Shown here piece after piece: positions 45,711-53,047 of a stretch of DNA of 64,000 nucleotides. The number at the start of each line of letters is the position of its first letter. Position 1 is the stretch's first letter. The notes under the pieces are model-generated. The model did no database searches and had not been told where the DNA came from. It was given only the letters and a program-made list of their open reading frames with translations. A program made the position numbers and the translations under genes. Where the stretch lies: contig NZ_BATP01000005.1 of assembly GCF_000739615.1 (NCBI RefSeq), positions 124,001-188,000 of the forward strand, written 5' to 3'. The stretch comes from Haloferula sp. BvORR071. GTDB taxonomy: Bacteria > Verrucomicrobiota > Verrucomicrobiia > Verrucomicrobiales > Akkermansiaceae.

Positions 45711-46268
45711 CTAGGGCACCTCCAGCCTCGTCGAATCGCGATCCGGGCCGATCAAATTTGCATCGTGATGATCGCGATAGGCTCGGGCCATTTCTGACGC
45801 GGCGTCGCCAGCACCCACCGCACCGACACCCGTCCCCAAGCCGGGGCAATAGACCTGCCCAATCCGGCCACACTCAGCCCATGCCATACGGAGCACTGCC
45901 CGCATAGCCCGATAGGCATGCAGGGCAGTGACCTCTCCGGGCAAGGTCATGGTGGGAGCCACGAGCAGAAAGGGAATCCGATGGTGGCCCGTCGGCACCA
46001 ACATGGCGGCACCAACCGGCAAGAGCCCTTCGGGACGGCCGCTAATCGCGTCCTGCACGATAACCTGGATCTGCGGCCCGAAGAAGCCGTAGAGCACGCT
46101 GTCAAAACCGCCGTCCATGAAGCCGTAGGAGTTTGCCGGCGAGACCACGCATTCCTCGGCGTGCGTCAAGAGATTCCCACAGCGAACCTCCACCTCACCG
46201 AAAGCCGCGAACGCCGTCTTCAAAGCAGCGGCGACATCGGGGTTGGAATCAATCAAGTGGAACTTCAC
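45711..46268 (-). CDS. Macro-domain protein
   Basis: The 185-aa protein starts at GTG. GNLLTHAEECVVSPANSYGFMDGG matches the macro-domain ADP-ribose loop (GDIT...D..VNAAN...GGG) in the variant seen in phage-tail-like or TARG-type macro domains, and VYCPGLGTGVGAVG is the second ligand loop. The family binds or removes ADP-ribose; its role here is unknown. It is divergent from the small gene at 46349. Confidence 0.8.
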   Translation of the reverse strand: MKFHLIDSNPDVAAALKTAFAAFGEVEVRCGNLLTHAEECVVSPANSYGFMDGGFDSVLYGFFGPQIQVIVQDAISGRPEGLLPVGAAMLVPTGHHRIPFLLVAPTMTLPGEVTALHAYRAMRAVLRMAWAECGRIGQVYCPGLGTGVGAVGAGDAASEMARAYRDHHDANLIGPDRDSTRLEVP

Positions 46269-46348
46269 GGAGAAGTGGATTCGGTCCCGGATTCATGCCC
46301 CAACAGCTTCCACTTGAAAAGCCACCTTACGCGCTTACCGGGCCTAGC

Positions 46349-46627
46349 ATGCCCCAAACTGACGACAGCCGCATCCCCATCCGTGAAGGATACTACTTCC
46401 TCATCATCGTGCAGGGAGAAGAGGTGACGCACTACACCCCGGACTTCGGTCTATCTCATGCCGAGTTCGTGAAGCGTTCCACCGGCACACTGCCTGAAGG
46501 AGCTTGGGTCGGCTCGGCAACGAAGAACGACGGCCTACTCTCGGCGGTGAATTCCTTCACCTTCTACCACAACCAGCTCCCCGCACCGGAAGGCATGCAG
46601 CGGGCAGTATTGAAGAAGTTCCGTTGA
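46349..46627 (+). CDS. Hypothetical small protein
   Basis: The 92-aa protein (MPQTDDSRIPIREGYYFLII at the start) has alternating strands and no recognised domain. I used ATG 46349; ATG 46295 in frame would add 18 residues beginning MPQQLPLEK. The later start is preferred because conserved-looking sequence begins at GYYF. It is convergent with the VOC gene (14-bp gap). Confidence 0.5.
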   Translation: MPQTDDSRIPIREGYYFLIIVQGEEVTHYTPDFGLSHAEFVKRSTGTLPEGAWVGSATKNDGLLSAVNSFTFYHNQLPAPEGMQRAVLKKFR

Positions 46628-46641
46628 GGCCTAACATAGGA

Positions 46642-47004
46642 TTACTGCTTCATCGCAAAGCACAGCACATTGCCATCCGGATCGCGCACATGTAGCTCAC
46701 GTGTCCCCCATGTCTGATCGGTAGGAGGCAACTGAACTACAGCGCCGCGAGCGGCGATCTCCTGATAGAGTTGATCGACGTCTTCGACCCAGAAGAAGGC
46801 CCCGGTCAGTCCGGCACGTTCGGGCTTGAAGGACTCTAGGTGGATCGACACGCCATCCCGCACCATACCGAGATAACAGGGATCCGCTCGCTGTGGATCG
46901 GGGCGATGAACAAAGCTCCGGGTGAAGCCAAGCACACGAGTGTAGTAATCCTCTGCCCTGCCGGAGTCAGTGATGGCAATCGTTGGGACGACGGAGCGAA
47001 GCAT
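46642..47004 (-). CDS. VOC superfamily (glyoxalase/bleomycin-resistance-like) protein
   Basis: The 120-aa protein has paired beta-alpha-beta-beta-beta modules: VVPTIAITDSGRAEDYYTRVLGF, then GAFFWVEDVDQLYQEIAARGA and RELHVRDPDGNVLCFA. The RDPDGN segment is the hallmark of the second half, with the nearby Glu/His region as metal or substrate ligands. I used ATG 47004; TTG 47019 would add five residues. Substrate unknown. Confidence 0.85.
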   Translation of the reverse strand: MLRSVVPTIAITDSGRAEDYYTRVLGFTRSFVHRPDPQRADPCYLGMVRDGVSIHLESFKPERAGLTGAFFWVEDVDQLYQEIAARGAVVQLPPTDQTWGTRELHVRDPDGNVLCFAMKQ

Positions 47005-47080
47005 GGCGAACTGAACCAAGGACTATCATTCACAGGCGGCCGCCCTCCGCAAAGATCTGATCGATCACCCGGATACACAA

Positions 47081-47107
47081 AAGGCGCATCCTTTCAGGAA
47101 GCGCCTT
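47081..47107 (-). terminator. Terminator downstream of tRNA-Asn
   Basis: On the minus strand AAGGCGC (47107-47101) and GCGCCTT (47087-47081) pair, extended by TCCT/AGGA around GAA, and the stem runs into TTTTG. It lies 16 nt past the tRNA end. Confidence 0.75.
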
Positions 47108-47122
47108 CTTCGATCTTTGGTT

Positions 47123-47197
47123 TGGCTCCGGCGCTAGGGATCGAACCTAGGACCTAGTGGTTAACAGCCACCCGCTCTACCGCTGAGCTACGCCGGA
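47123..47197 (-). tRNA. tRNA-Asn (GTT)
   Basis: The 75-nt minus-strand gene includes an encoded CCA end (47125-47123). The acceptor arm TCCGGCG pairs with CGCCGGA, the anticodon loop is CTGTTAA with GTT at 47165-47163, and the T-arm contains GGTTCGATCC. It is isolated between protein genes. Confidence 0.97.
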
Positions 47198-47312
47198 TTT
47201 TTAAAACCAACCCCGGGGACCGGGGCGGGCGGAAGATGGGACCAGTAGCGCGAAACGTGCAAGGGAAAAATGTCTCGTTTCGCCGAGGAATTTTCCTGAG
47301 CCCCGCAAGCAC

Positions 47313-49097
47313 TCACTCCCTGCCGTAGCGCTCGCGGAATTGGCGCAGCAAGTCATCGATGCGATCCCCACCGGAATGAGCGGCTACCGGCTCGGGAGTT
47401 TCGGTGTCAGGTTCAGGATCGGAGTTTGGCCAAGACAGCGGTGGCGGCCCGGAACTTTCCGCGGCGGGTGCATCCACCGGTGTCAGTGCGGGCGGCTGCG
47501 GCGGCGTGGCATTGTTGGGAGCTTGGGCCATCTGCGGGTGCGCGGGAGTCGCTTCGTCGAGGTCATAGTCCAAGACCGTCGAGAAGGGCGAAACCCCGGG
47601 ACGGCGGGCGGGCGGGCGGGCAGCGGCCGATACGGTTTCCGACGAGCTGAAATGGGAAGCCTCAGCAGCCAGACTCACTTCAGCGATCGGCTCCGCATGA
47701 AAAGCCGTAGCAGGAACCGAGAGGACAGGTTCAGGTGCAATTTCCGGCTCAAAAGTGGGGTCCACCATCGTGAACGGGCTCGCGGCGCCTCCTAGAGACG
47801 GCGGTGGATCGTTCACCGGGGGAACCGCGGTAGCCGCAAATACCTCGGCAGGTGCAGGCACCGATTCAGCGTGGGCTGGAGGAGCCACCGGCACCGTGGC
47901 TTCAGGCGGAGCCACCGGGGCTGGCCGTGGTGTTTCAACCTCCGAGGCACCGGCAGGAGCTTCCACCGGCACCACCGCAGGAACTGCCACTAGTAAAGGA
48001 GTCGCGGAAACTCCGGCATCTTCCTCCAGCTCTGCAGCGCGGCGCAGCACGCGGCGGGCATAGAATTCTCCGGGACTCAGGCTCAGGCGATGACCCAGCG
48101 CTCCCGCGCGACCGGGCATACGCGACTCCAGCAGTGCCACCGCAGCGGCCTGATCGAGCGGCTCCAGGCGGATCTCCACCTCGCCCAAGCGGTCCTGCAG
48201 ACCGCCGCTGAGTGCCGGGCGGAAAGCACTCTCCCAAATATCGTCGTTCACCGAAACGACCACATCCACCCGCGGAGCATCCTGACGGACGGAGGCGAGG
48301 AAACTGGCAAAGCGCAGGGCAGCGGAAGTGTCCGCGTGCATTCCTTCCAAATCATCTGCCGCCACGACCACCCGGCCGATCAGCGAGAGCAGGGCCAGCA
48401 GGGCCCCGTAGCGCTCCACTCCGGCCTCCGAAGTCGAGGACTGGATGATCATCCCGGTGCGGCCGGGATGCTCCGGCACGGCGATCGAAAAGCGGAACAG
48501 CGAGGCCAGCCAAAAGGAGGACTCATTCAGCGAAGTGCCGGTACGGCGGCTGAGCTCGAGCGCGAGGCGCGGGCCCAACACTTCGAAATTCTCCTTCGTC
48601 CAGTGGGCGGTGACGGCTTGGGAATGGTGGAAATCGAAAGTTTCCACCGGCCGCTGGCGCAGTGCGGTCAGCGCCGCCTCGCGGTCTTGGCAGGGCACCT
48701 CGCCGGAACTCACCAGCGGCTGGAGCGCCAGCGAGAAGAGCCGCCGCGCTTGAAGATCCAGCGCAGTGAGCCCCCCACCCGCCGGAAGCTGCCGGGTCAG
48801 GCGGCGCAATGCGGCCTCGATCGCCGAGGGCGCATCCGTGCGGGAGCCATCCAAAGGATTGAGCGGCAGGAACTCATGGGTCGTCCCTAGACTCTGCTGG
48901 ACCTGGGAGAGCAGATGCGTCTTGCCGAAGCCGGCGCGCGGCGCGCGCAGCAGGATACCGCGTCCCGGCGCATCCACCGGCGACTTCAGGATCCGCTCCA
49001 TGCGGGCGGTGGCGGCCGCATTGACCGCGACGGCGTGCGGGGAGGACGGTTGACCGAGGGAATCGAAAAAAGGCTGGAGCGTGAGTTGATCTACCAT
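47313..49097 (-). CDS. P-loop ATPase with long Pro/Ala-rich tail
   Basis: The 594-aa protein has an ATPase part to about residue 350: Walker A RAGFGKTHLL (near 54-63), a Walker B-like VVVAADDLEG and an arginine-containing VSVNDDIWESAFRP strand typical of AAA/STAND ATPases. Residues about 350-575 are a low-complexity tail rich in Pro, Ala, Glu and Val. The end is a charged amphipathic helix (RIDDLLRQFRERYGRE) that could bind a partner. There is no membrane segment. It is divergent from rplM (264-bp gap). The exact family is not recognised. Confidence 0.75.
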   Translation of the reverse strand: MVDQLTLQPFFDSLGQPSSPHAVAVNAAATARMERILKSPVDAPGRGILLRAPRAGFGKTHLLSQVQQSLGTTHEFLPLNPLDGSRTDAPSAIEAALRRLTRQLPAGGGLTALDLQARRLFSLALQPLVSSGEVPCQDREAALTALRQRPVETFDFHHSQAVTAHWTKENFEVLGPRLALELSRRTGTSLNESSFWLASLFRFSIAVPEHPGRTGMIIQSSTSEAGVERYGALLALLSLIGRVVVAADDLEGMHADTSAALRFASFLASVRQDAPRVDVVVSVNDDIWESAFRPALSGGLQDRLGEVEIRLEPLDQAAAVALLESRMPGRAGALGHRLSLSPGEFYARRVLRRAAELEEDAGVSATPLLVAVPAVVPVEAPAGASEVETPRPAPVAPPEATVPVAPPAHAESVPAPAEVFAATAVPPVNDPPPSLGGAASPFTMVDPTFEPEIAPEPVLSVPATAFHAEPIAEVSLAAEASHFSSSETVSAAARPPARRPGVSPFSTVLDYDLDEATPAHPQMAQAPNNATPPQPPALTPVDAPAAESSGPPPLSWPNSDPEPDTETPEPVAAHSGGDRIDDLLRQFRERYGRE

Positions 49098-49268
49098 TGG
49101 GGGATGACCGGATGTCGGAATGTTGAGTGGATCGGGACCCCCTCACAAGGAAAGAAAGGCAGGCGGCACCATGTACTTAGCAACTGGCGTGCCTCCCTTC
49201 TGGCATGACACCAGCACGACCGAAAACACCCCGGCAAAAAAAGGTCCGCAGTTCCGTCGGATTTCCGA

Positions 49269-49297
49269 TTGACACCGTTTGGAGCGATCACTAGCTT
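49269..49297 (+). promoter_or_regulatory. Sigma70-like promoter of rplM-rpsI
   Basis: TTGACA (49269-49274), a 17-bp spacer and TAGCTT (49292-49297) lie 64 nt before the rplM ATG, leaving an ordinary leader. The -35 is a perfect consensus, fitting strong ribosomal protein expression. Confidence 0.65.
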
Positions 49298-49361
49298 GCG
49301 CGCCCCTCCGCCGCGAGACGCCGCACTGCGTGCCGTGGAGGGAGATTCCGGTTCAATTCTC

Positions 49362-49793
49362 ATGAAGACGTTTTCCGCCAAGCCGACCGACATCGAGCGC
49401 AAATGGTATGTGATCGACGCCAAGGACAAGGTCCTGGGCCAAGTCGCGGTCGAAGCTGCCCGCCTCCTGCGCGGCAAGCACAAGCCGATTTTCACCCCGC
49501 ACATCGACACCGGTGACTTCGTCATCGTGATCAATGCGGACAAAGTGGTGCTGACCGGCACCAAGGAAAACGACAAGATCTACTCCCGCTTCTCCGGCTA
49601 CGTCGGTGGCCAGAAGGTGGAAACCCCGCGCATGGTCCGCAAGCGTCGCCCGGTGCTGCTGGTGGAATACGCCGTGTGGGGCATGATCCCGAAGAACCGC
49701 CTCGGCCGCGCCCAGTATGGCAAGCTGAAGGTTTACGCCGGTGACGAGCACCCGCACGAAGCCCAGCAGCCCGCTGCCTACGAAATCGCCTGA
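49362..49793 (+). CDS. rplM: 50S ribosomal protein L13
   Basis: The 143-aa protein has the L13 segments [51 protein letters not shown] and [23 protein letters not shown] 49362 starts MKTFSAKP, the usual N-terminus. It is followed 33 bp later by rpsI, the classical L13-S9 order. L13 is an early assembly protein of the large subunit. Confidence 0.98.
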   Translation: MKTFSAKPTDIERKWYVIDAKDKVLGQVAVEAARLLRGKHKPIFTPHIDTGDFVIVINADKVVLTGTKENDKIYSRFSGYVGGQKVETPRMVRKRRPVLLVEYAVWGMIPKNRLGRAQYGKLKVYAGDEHPHEAQQPAAYEIA

Positions 49794-49826
49794 ACCTTGG
49801 AAGGCTAGCCAGAACCCTCTCTTAAA

Positions 49827-50222
49827 ATGAGCGAAGTCAAGAACCTCAGCGCTACCGGCCGTCGCAAGAACGCCGTCGCCCGCGTCCGCCTGACCGAAGG
49901 CAGCGGACAGATCGTGATCAATGGCCGTTCCTTTGAGGAATACCTGCCCACGCTGCCCCTCCAGAACACCGTTCTGGCGCCCTTCCAGCACGCCAATCTG
50001 CTCAACAAGTTCGACGTGGTCGTCACCGCTTCCGGCGGCGGCATCCACGGCCAGGCCGGCGCCATCCGCCTCGCGGTGGCCCGTGCGCTGACGATCTTCG
50101 AACCGGAGCTCCGCAAGGTGATCAAGCCACACGGCCTGCTCCGCCGCGACCCGCGCATGAAGGAACGCAAGAAGCCCGGCCGCCCCGGCGCCCGCAAGCG
50201 CTTCCAGTTCTCCAAGCGCTAA
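49827..50222 (+). CDS. rpsI: 30S ribosomal protein S9
   Basis: The 131-aa protein has ATGRRKNAVARVRLTEGSGQ, GGGIHGQAGAIRLAVARAL and the conserved basic C-terminus with RDPRMKERKKPGRPGARKRF ending FSKR. The C-terminal Lys-Arg reaches the P-site tRNA. It ends the rplM-rpsI operon with a strong terminator. Confidence 0.98.
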   Translation: MSEVKNLSATGRRKNAVARVRLTEGSGQIVINGRSFEEYLPTLPLQNTVLAPFQHANLLNKFDVVVTASGGGIHGQAGAIRLAVARALTIFEPELRKVIKPHGLLRRDPRMKERKKPGRPGARKRFQFSKR

Positions 50223-50241
50223 TCGCTGCACTGGATTCTCC

Positions 50242-50275
50242 AAAAGCCGCACTCCGATCGGGGTGCGGCTTTTTT
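50242..50275 (+). terminator. Intrinsic terminator of rplM-rpsI
   Basis: AAAAGCCGCACTCC and GGGGTGCGGCTTTT form a stem of about 14 bp (one G-T pair) around GATC and continue into TTTTTT. Confidence 0.95.
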
Positions 50276-50286
50276 CGTTTGAGGTA

Positions 50287-50310
50287 GTCCGCTCAGTCCT
50301 CTGAGCGGAC
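50287..50310. repeat. Perfect 10-bp hairpin upstream of xth
   Basis: GTCCGCTCAG (50287-50296) and CTGAGCGGAC (50301-50310) are perfect inverted copies with a TCCT loop. No T-tract follows. Confidence 0.6.
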
Positions 50311-50350
50311 GAAGCAGTTGTGGTGGCGGAACTCATCTTGCGCCCCCCCC

Positions 50351-50380
50351 GGGTTACTCCCCTTCAAGAAAGGGTGACCC
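50351..50380. repeat. Second hairpin upstream of xth
   Basis: GGGTTAC/GTGACCC (one mismatch) with inner CCCTT/AAGGG around CAAG forms an imperfect hairpin. Function unknown. Confidence 0.45.
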
Positions 50381-50453
50381 TCAAAGCCCCCCTGTTCGGA
50401 CCAGCTTTTACTCACCACCAGAATTGCTCGCGCCGCTTGGACGAAGGCAGGGG

Positions 50454-50482
50454 TTGATATCCCCCGCCCTCTCCGTTTTGCT
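50454..50482 (+). promoter_or_regulatory. Leaderless-type promoter of xth
   Basis: TTGATA (50454-50459), a 17-bp spacer and TTTGCT (50477-50482) end 7 nt before the ATG at 50490. Confidence 0.4.
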
Positions 50483-50489
50483 CTCCGGC

Positions 50490-51251
50490 ATGAAGCTGAT
50501 CTCTTGGAACGTGAATGGCATCCGCTCCGCACTGGGCAAGGGCCTCCCGGAATTCCTCGCCACCGAAAAGCCGGAGATCCTGGCGTTGCAGGAGACCAAG
50601 GCCCGGCCCGAACAGGTCAGCCTGCCGCTCGAATTCGGCGGCTACAAGTCGTTCTGGAACTCCGCGGAGAAGCCAGGCTACTCCGGCACCGTGGTCTTCA
50701 CGCGGGATGAACCGCTGAATGTCCGCATCGGCATGGGCATAGACATCCACGACAAGGAAGGCCGCGTGCTGACCTTGGAGTATCCGGACTTCTTCCTGGT
50801 GAACGTCTACACGCCGAACTCACAGGACGAACTACGACGTTTGCCGTACCGGATGACTTGGGACGAAGCCTTCCGCCTCTACCTCGCTGCGCTGGAAAAG
50901 AGCGGCAAGCCGGTGATCTTCTGCGGTGACCTGAACGTGGCGCACCAGGAAATCGACATCGCACGGCCAAAGGACAACCGCAAGAGCGCCGGCTTCAGCG
51001 ATGAGGAGCGCGCGGGCTTCGGGCTGCTGTTAGGCAGCGGCTTCAGCGATACCTTCCGGCATTTCTATCCGGACAAGAAGGATGCTTACTCTTGGTGGAG
51101 CATGCGTGGTGGGGCGCGGCAAAGGAATGTGGGCTGGAGGATCGACTACTTCGGGAGTTCGAAGGGGATCCAGGGACGGCTCAAGGATGCCTCGATCATG
51201 CCGCATGTGACGGGGTCCGATCATTGTCCGGTGGTGCTGACTTTGGGGTAG
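50490..51251 (+). CDS. xth: Exodeoxyribonuclease III (AP endonuclease)
   Basis: The 253-aa protein has the ExoIII motifs: MKLISWNVNGIRSA, EILALQETKA (metal Glu), YTPNSQDELRRL with RMTWDEAF, VIFCGDLNVAH (Asp/Asn), NRKSAGFSDEERAGF, WWSMRGGARQRNVGWRIDYF, and the terminal SDHCPV (Asp-His pair). It cuts at AP sites and degrades DNA 3' to 5'. Length matches the family. I used ATG 50490; the frame start upstream adds non-conserved residues. Confidence 0.96.
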   Translation: MKLISWNVNGIRSALGKGLPEFLATEKPEILALQETKARPEQVSLPLEFGGYKSFWNSAEKPGYSGTVVFTRDEPLNVRIGMGIDIHDKEGRVLTLEYPDFFLVNVYTPNSQDELRRLPYRMTWDEAFRLYLAALEKSGKPVIFCGDLNVAHQEIDIARPKDNRKSAGFSDEERAGFGLLLGSGFSDTFRHFYPDKKDAYSWWSMRGGARQRNVGWRIDYFGSSKGIQGRLKDASIMPHVTGSDHCPVVLTLG

Positions 51252-51319
51252 CCCCACTCCAATCACCTTGCCCGATTCCCATCGGCTCCACGGGGTCCCT
51301 TTGATAGGCTTCAGGTTGC

Positions 51320-51664
51320 ATGCCGAGGGACTTTGAAGACTTGGCCCATCCGCCGGATGGAGGCGGCAAAGTGAAGTTGGTGCTGCTCGGGATTCTGCTG
51401 CCACTGGCCGCGGCCCTCTATGCTTGGCACGGCTGGCAATCCGGCAAGGTCTGGATGCCTGGCAAAAATGGCGGAGCGATCATCAGCGGCCCGGGCGCGC
51501 AGTGGCTGGCTCTGTCCTATCTCGGCGCTGGCTTGGCCGCTCACTTCCGCTGGTTCTGGGGCCTCCTTTGGATTTACCGCGTCTTCGAGTGGGGCACCAC
51601 TGCCGCCATGATCCTGTGGATCGGCGGCTGTAGCGGGATGCTCTACCACGAGTTCTTTTACTGA
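51320..51664 (+). CDS. Hypothetical membrane protein
   Basis: The 114-aa protein has about four short hydrophobic segments: VLLGILLPLAAALYAW, WLALSYLGAGLAAHF, WFWGLLWIYRVFEWG and AMILWIGGCSGMLYH. No family is recognised. A TAGGCT -10-like box (51305-51310) ends 9 nt before the ATG. It lies between xth and the GntR operon and has no obvious partner. Confidence 0.6.
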   Translation: MPRDFEDLAHPPDGGGKVKLVLLGILLPLAAALYAWHGWQSGKVWMPGKNGGAIISGPGAQWLALSYLGAGLAAHFRWFWGLLWIYRVFEWGTTAAMILWIGGCSGMLYHEFFY

Positions 51665-51704
51665 TCTCGCCGGTCCCGAAAAATTTCCCCTTGCCATCGC
51701 GCCA

Positions 51705-51733
51705 CAACTGTATCAGTCATACTGATACAGTTG
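51705..51733. promoter_or_regulatory. Perfect 29-bp palindromic operator of the GntR-ABC operon
   Basis: The arms CAACTGTATCAGT (51705-51717) and ACTGATACAGTTG (51721-51733) are exact inverted copies around CAT. It lies 19 bp before the regulator ATG. A dimeric HTH repressor is the expected ligand, most simply autoregulation by the adjacent YtrA-type GntR protein. Confidence 0.8.
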
Positions 51734-51752
51734 ACACTGTGACGTGAACGCG

Positions 51753-52127
51753 ATGCTTCCTTTCCGATTCCATCTGCTCGACGGCGTGCCGGTCTCTGAC
51801 CAACTGGTCAAGGCGGTGCAGCGGGCAGTCCTCACCGGGGAGATGGGCCCGGGCGAACGCTTCCCCTCCGTGCGCGTGATCGCACAGGAGCTGAAGATCT
51901 CCCCCACCACCGCCCACAAGGCAGTGCTGGAACTGCGCGACGCCGGCTTCCTGGCCACCCGCCCGGGTGCCGGGATGGTGGTGGTGAAGCCGAGCGGTGC
52001 CACCCGTGACCAACTGCTGGCCCAACTTGCCCCGGCCTGCCGTGACCTGATCCGCCAGGCCTCCCTGCTCGGGCTGGGCCAAGACGAAACCCTTGAAGCG
52101 CTACGGCGCACATTCTCCGAACCATGA
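51753..52127 (+). CDS. GntR-family (YtrA subfamily) transcriptional regulator
   Basis: The 124-aa protein has a winged-helix GntR domain: GVPVSDQLVKAVQRAVLTGE, ERFPSVRVIAQELKISPTTAHKAVLEL, then the wing LRDAGFLATRPGAGMVV. The tail after residue 75 is too short for a ligand-binding domain, which defines the YtrA subfamily, usually found with ABC transporters induced by envelope-active antibiotics. ATG 51753 was chosen; GTG 51744 is an in-frame alternative. It overlaps the ABC ATPase gene by 4 bp (ATGA). Confidence 0.88.
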   Translation: MLPFRFHLLDGVPVSDQLVKAVQRAVLTGEMGPGERFPSVRVIAQELKISPTTAHKAVLELRDAGFLATRPGAGMVVVKPSGATRDQLLAQLAPACRDLIRQASLLGLGQDETLEALRRTFSEP

Positions 52128-53035
52128 ACTCCTTGTTAGAATTCCACGAGGTCAGCCGGAAGTACGGCCGGTCGAAGGCACTGGATGGCGCAAGCTTCCG
52201 GGTGCCCGCCGGTTCGATCACCGCCTTGCTCGGCCCGAACGGCGCGGGGAAATCCACCGCCCTCAAGATTGCCCTGAACCTGCTGCGCCCCTCCTCCGGC
52301 ACGGTGCGGGTGCTCGGCGCCGATTCGCGCAAGCTCGGCCCTGCGGAGCTGGCGCGGATCGGCTACGTCGCGGACGGCATGGAACTCCCCGAGTGGATGA
52401 CCGTGACGCAGTTCCTCGATTGGTGCCGGCCGCTCTATCCGAAGTGGGACAAGGATTTCGAGAGCGCGCTGTGCAAGCAGTTCGCCCTGCCCACCGACCG
52501 CAAGCTGCGCCACCTCTCACGCGGGCAGAAGATGAAGGCGGCGCTGGCCTCGGTGCTGTCCTACCGGCCCGAGCTGCTGGTGCTGGATGAGCCCTTCTCC
52601 GGGCTCGATCCACTGGTGCGGGATGAGTTCATCAGCGGCCTGTTAGAGCTGGCGGGCGACGAAGGTTTCTCGGTCGTGCTCTCCTCCCACGACATCGAGG
52701 AAGTCGACCGCCTGGCCGACCACGTGGTGATGATGAACCACGGCAAGGTGCTGCTCGACGAGAGCACGGAATCCCTGCTCGCCCGCCATCGCCGCGTGGA
52801 GGTGGTGCTGCCGGAGAGCTTCGGCGATCTGCCGGCGCTGCCGCCCACTTGGATCGCGGCGCAATCTTCCGGCCGGGTTCTGCGCTTCGCGGATACCGCG
52901 CATGAAGCCGCAAGCTTCGAGCAAGCGGCCGCCAAGGCCTTCCCCGGCTGCCCGCCTCCGGATGTGCAGCCTTACAGCCTGCGCGAGCTCTTCGTCACAC
53001 TGGTCCGCGCAGGCAAGGCGGATGTGGGAATCTAA
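52124..53035 (+). CDS. ABC transporter ATP-binding protein of the GntR operon
   Basis: The 303-aa protein has Walker A LLGPNGAGKSTAL (near 36), the GYVADGMELPEWMTV Q-loop region, signature LSRGQKMKAAL and Walker B LLVLDEPFSGLDP with VLSSHDIEEVDRLAD. All ATPase motifs are intact. The last 80 residues form a small extra domain. It should energise the two large membrane proteins encoded downstream, the first starting 12 bp later. Confidence 0.92.
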   Translation: MNSLLEFHEVSRKYGRSKALDGASFRVPAGSITALLGPNGAGKSTALKIALNLLRPSSGTVRVLGADSRKLGPAELARIGYVADGMELPEWMTVTQFLDWCRPLYPKWDKDFESALCKQFALPTDRKLRHLSRGQKMKAALASVLSYRPELLVLDEPFSGLDPLVRDEFISGLLELAGDEGFSVVLSSHDIEEVDRLADHVVMMNHGKVLLDESTESLLARHRRVEVVLPESFGDLPALPPTWIAAQSSGRVLRFADTAHEAASFEQAAAKAFPGCPPPDVQPYSLRELFVTLVRAGKADVGI

Positions 53036-53047
53036 CAAGATCGTATC

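Noticed and set aside
51731-51736. TTGACA as -35 of the GntR operon
   Set aside because: A matching -10 would fall inside the coding sequence, and the hexamer overlaps the palindrome arm. The real promoter is not clear.
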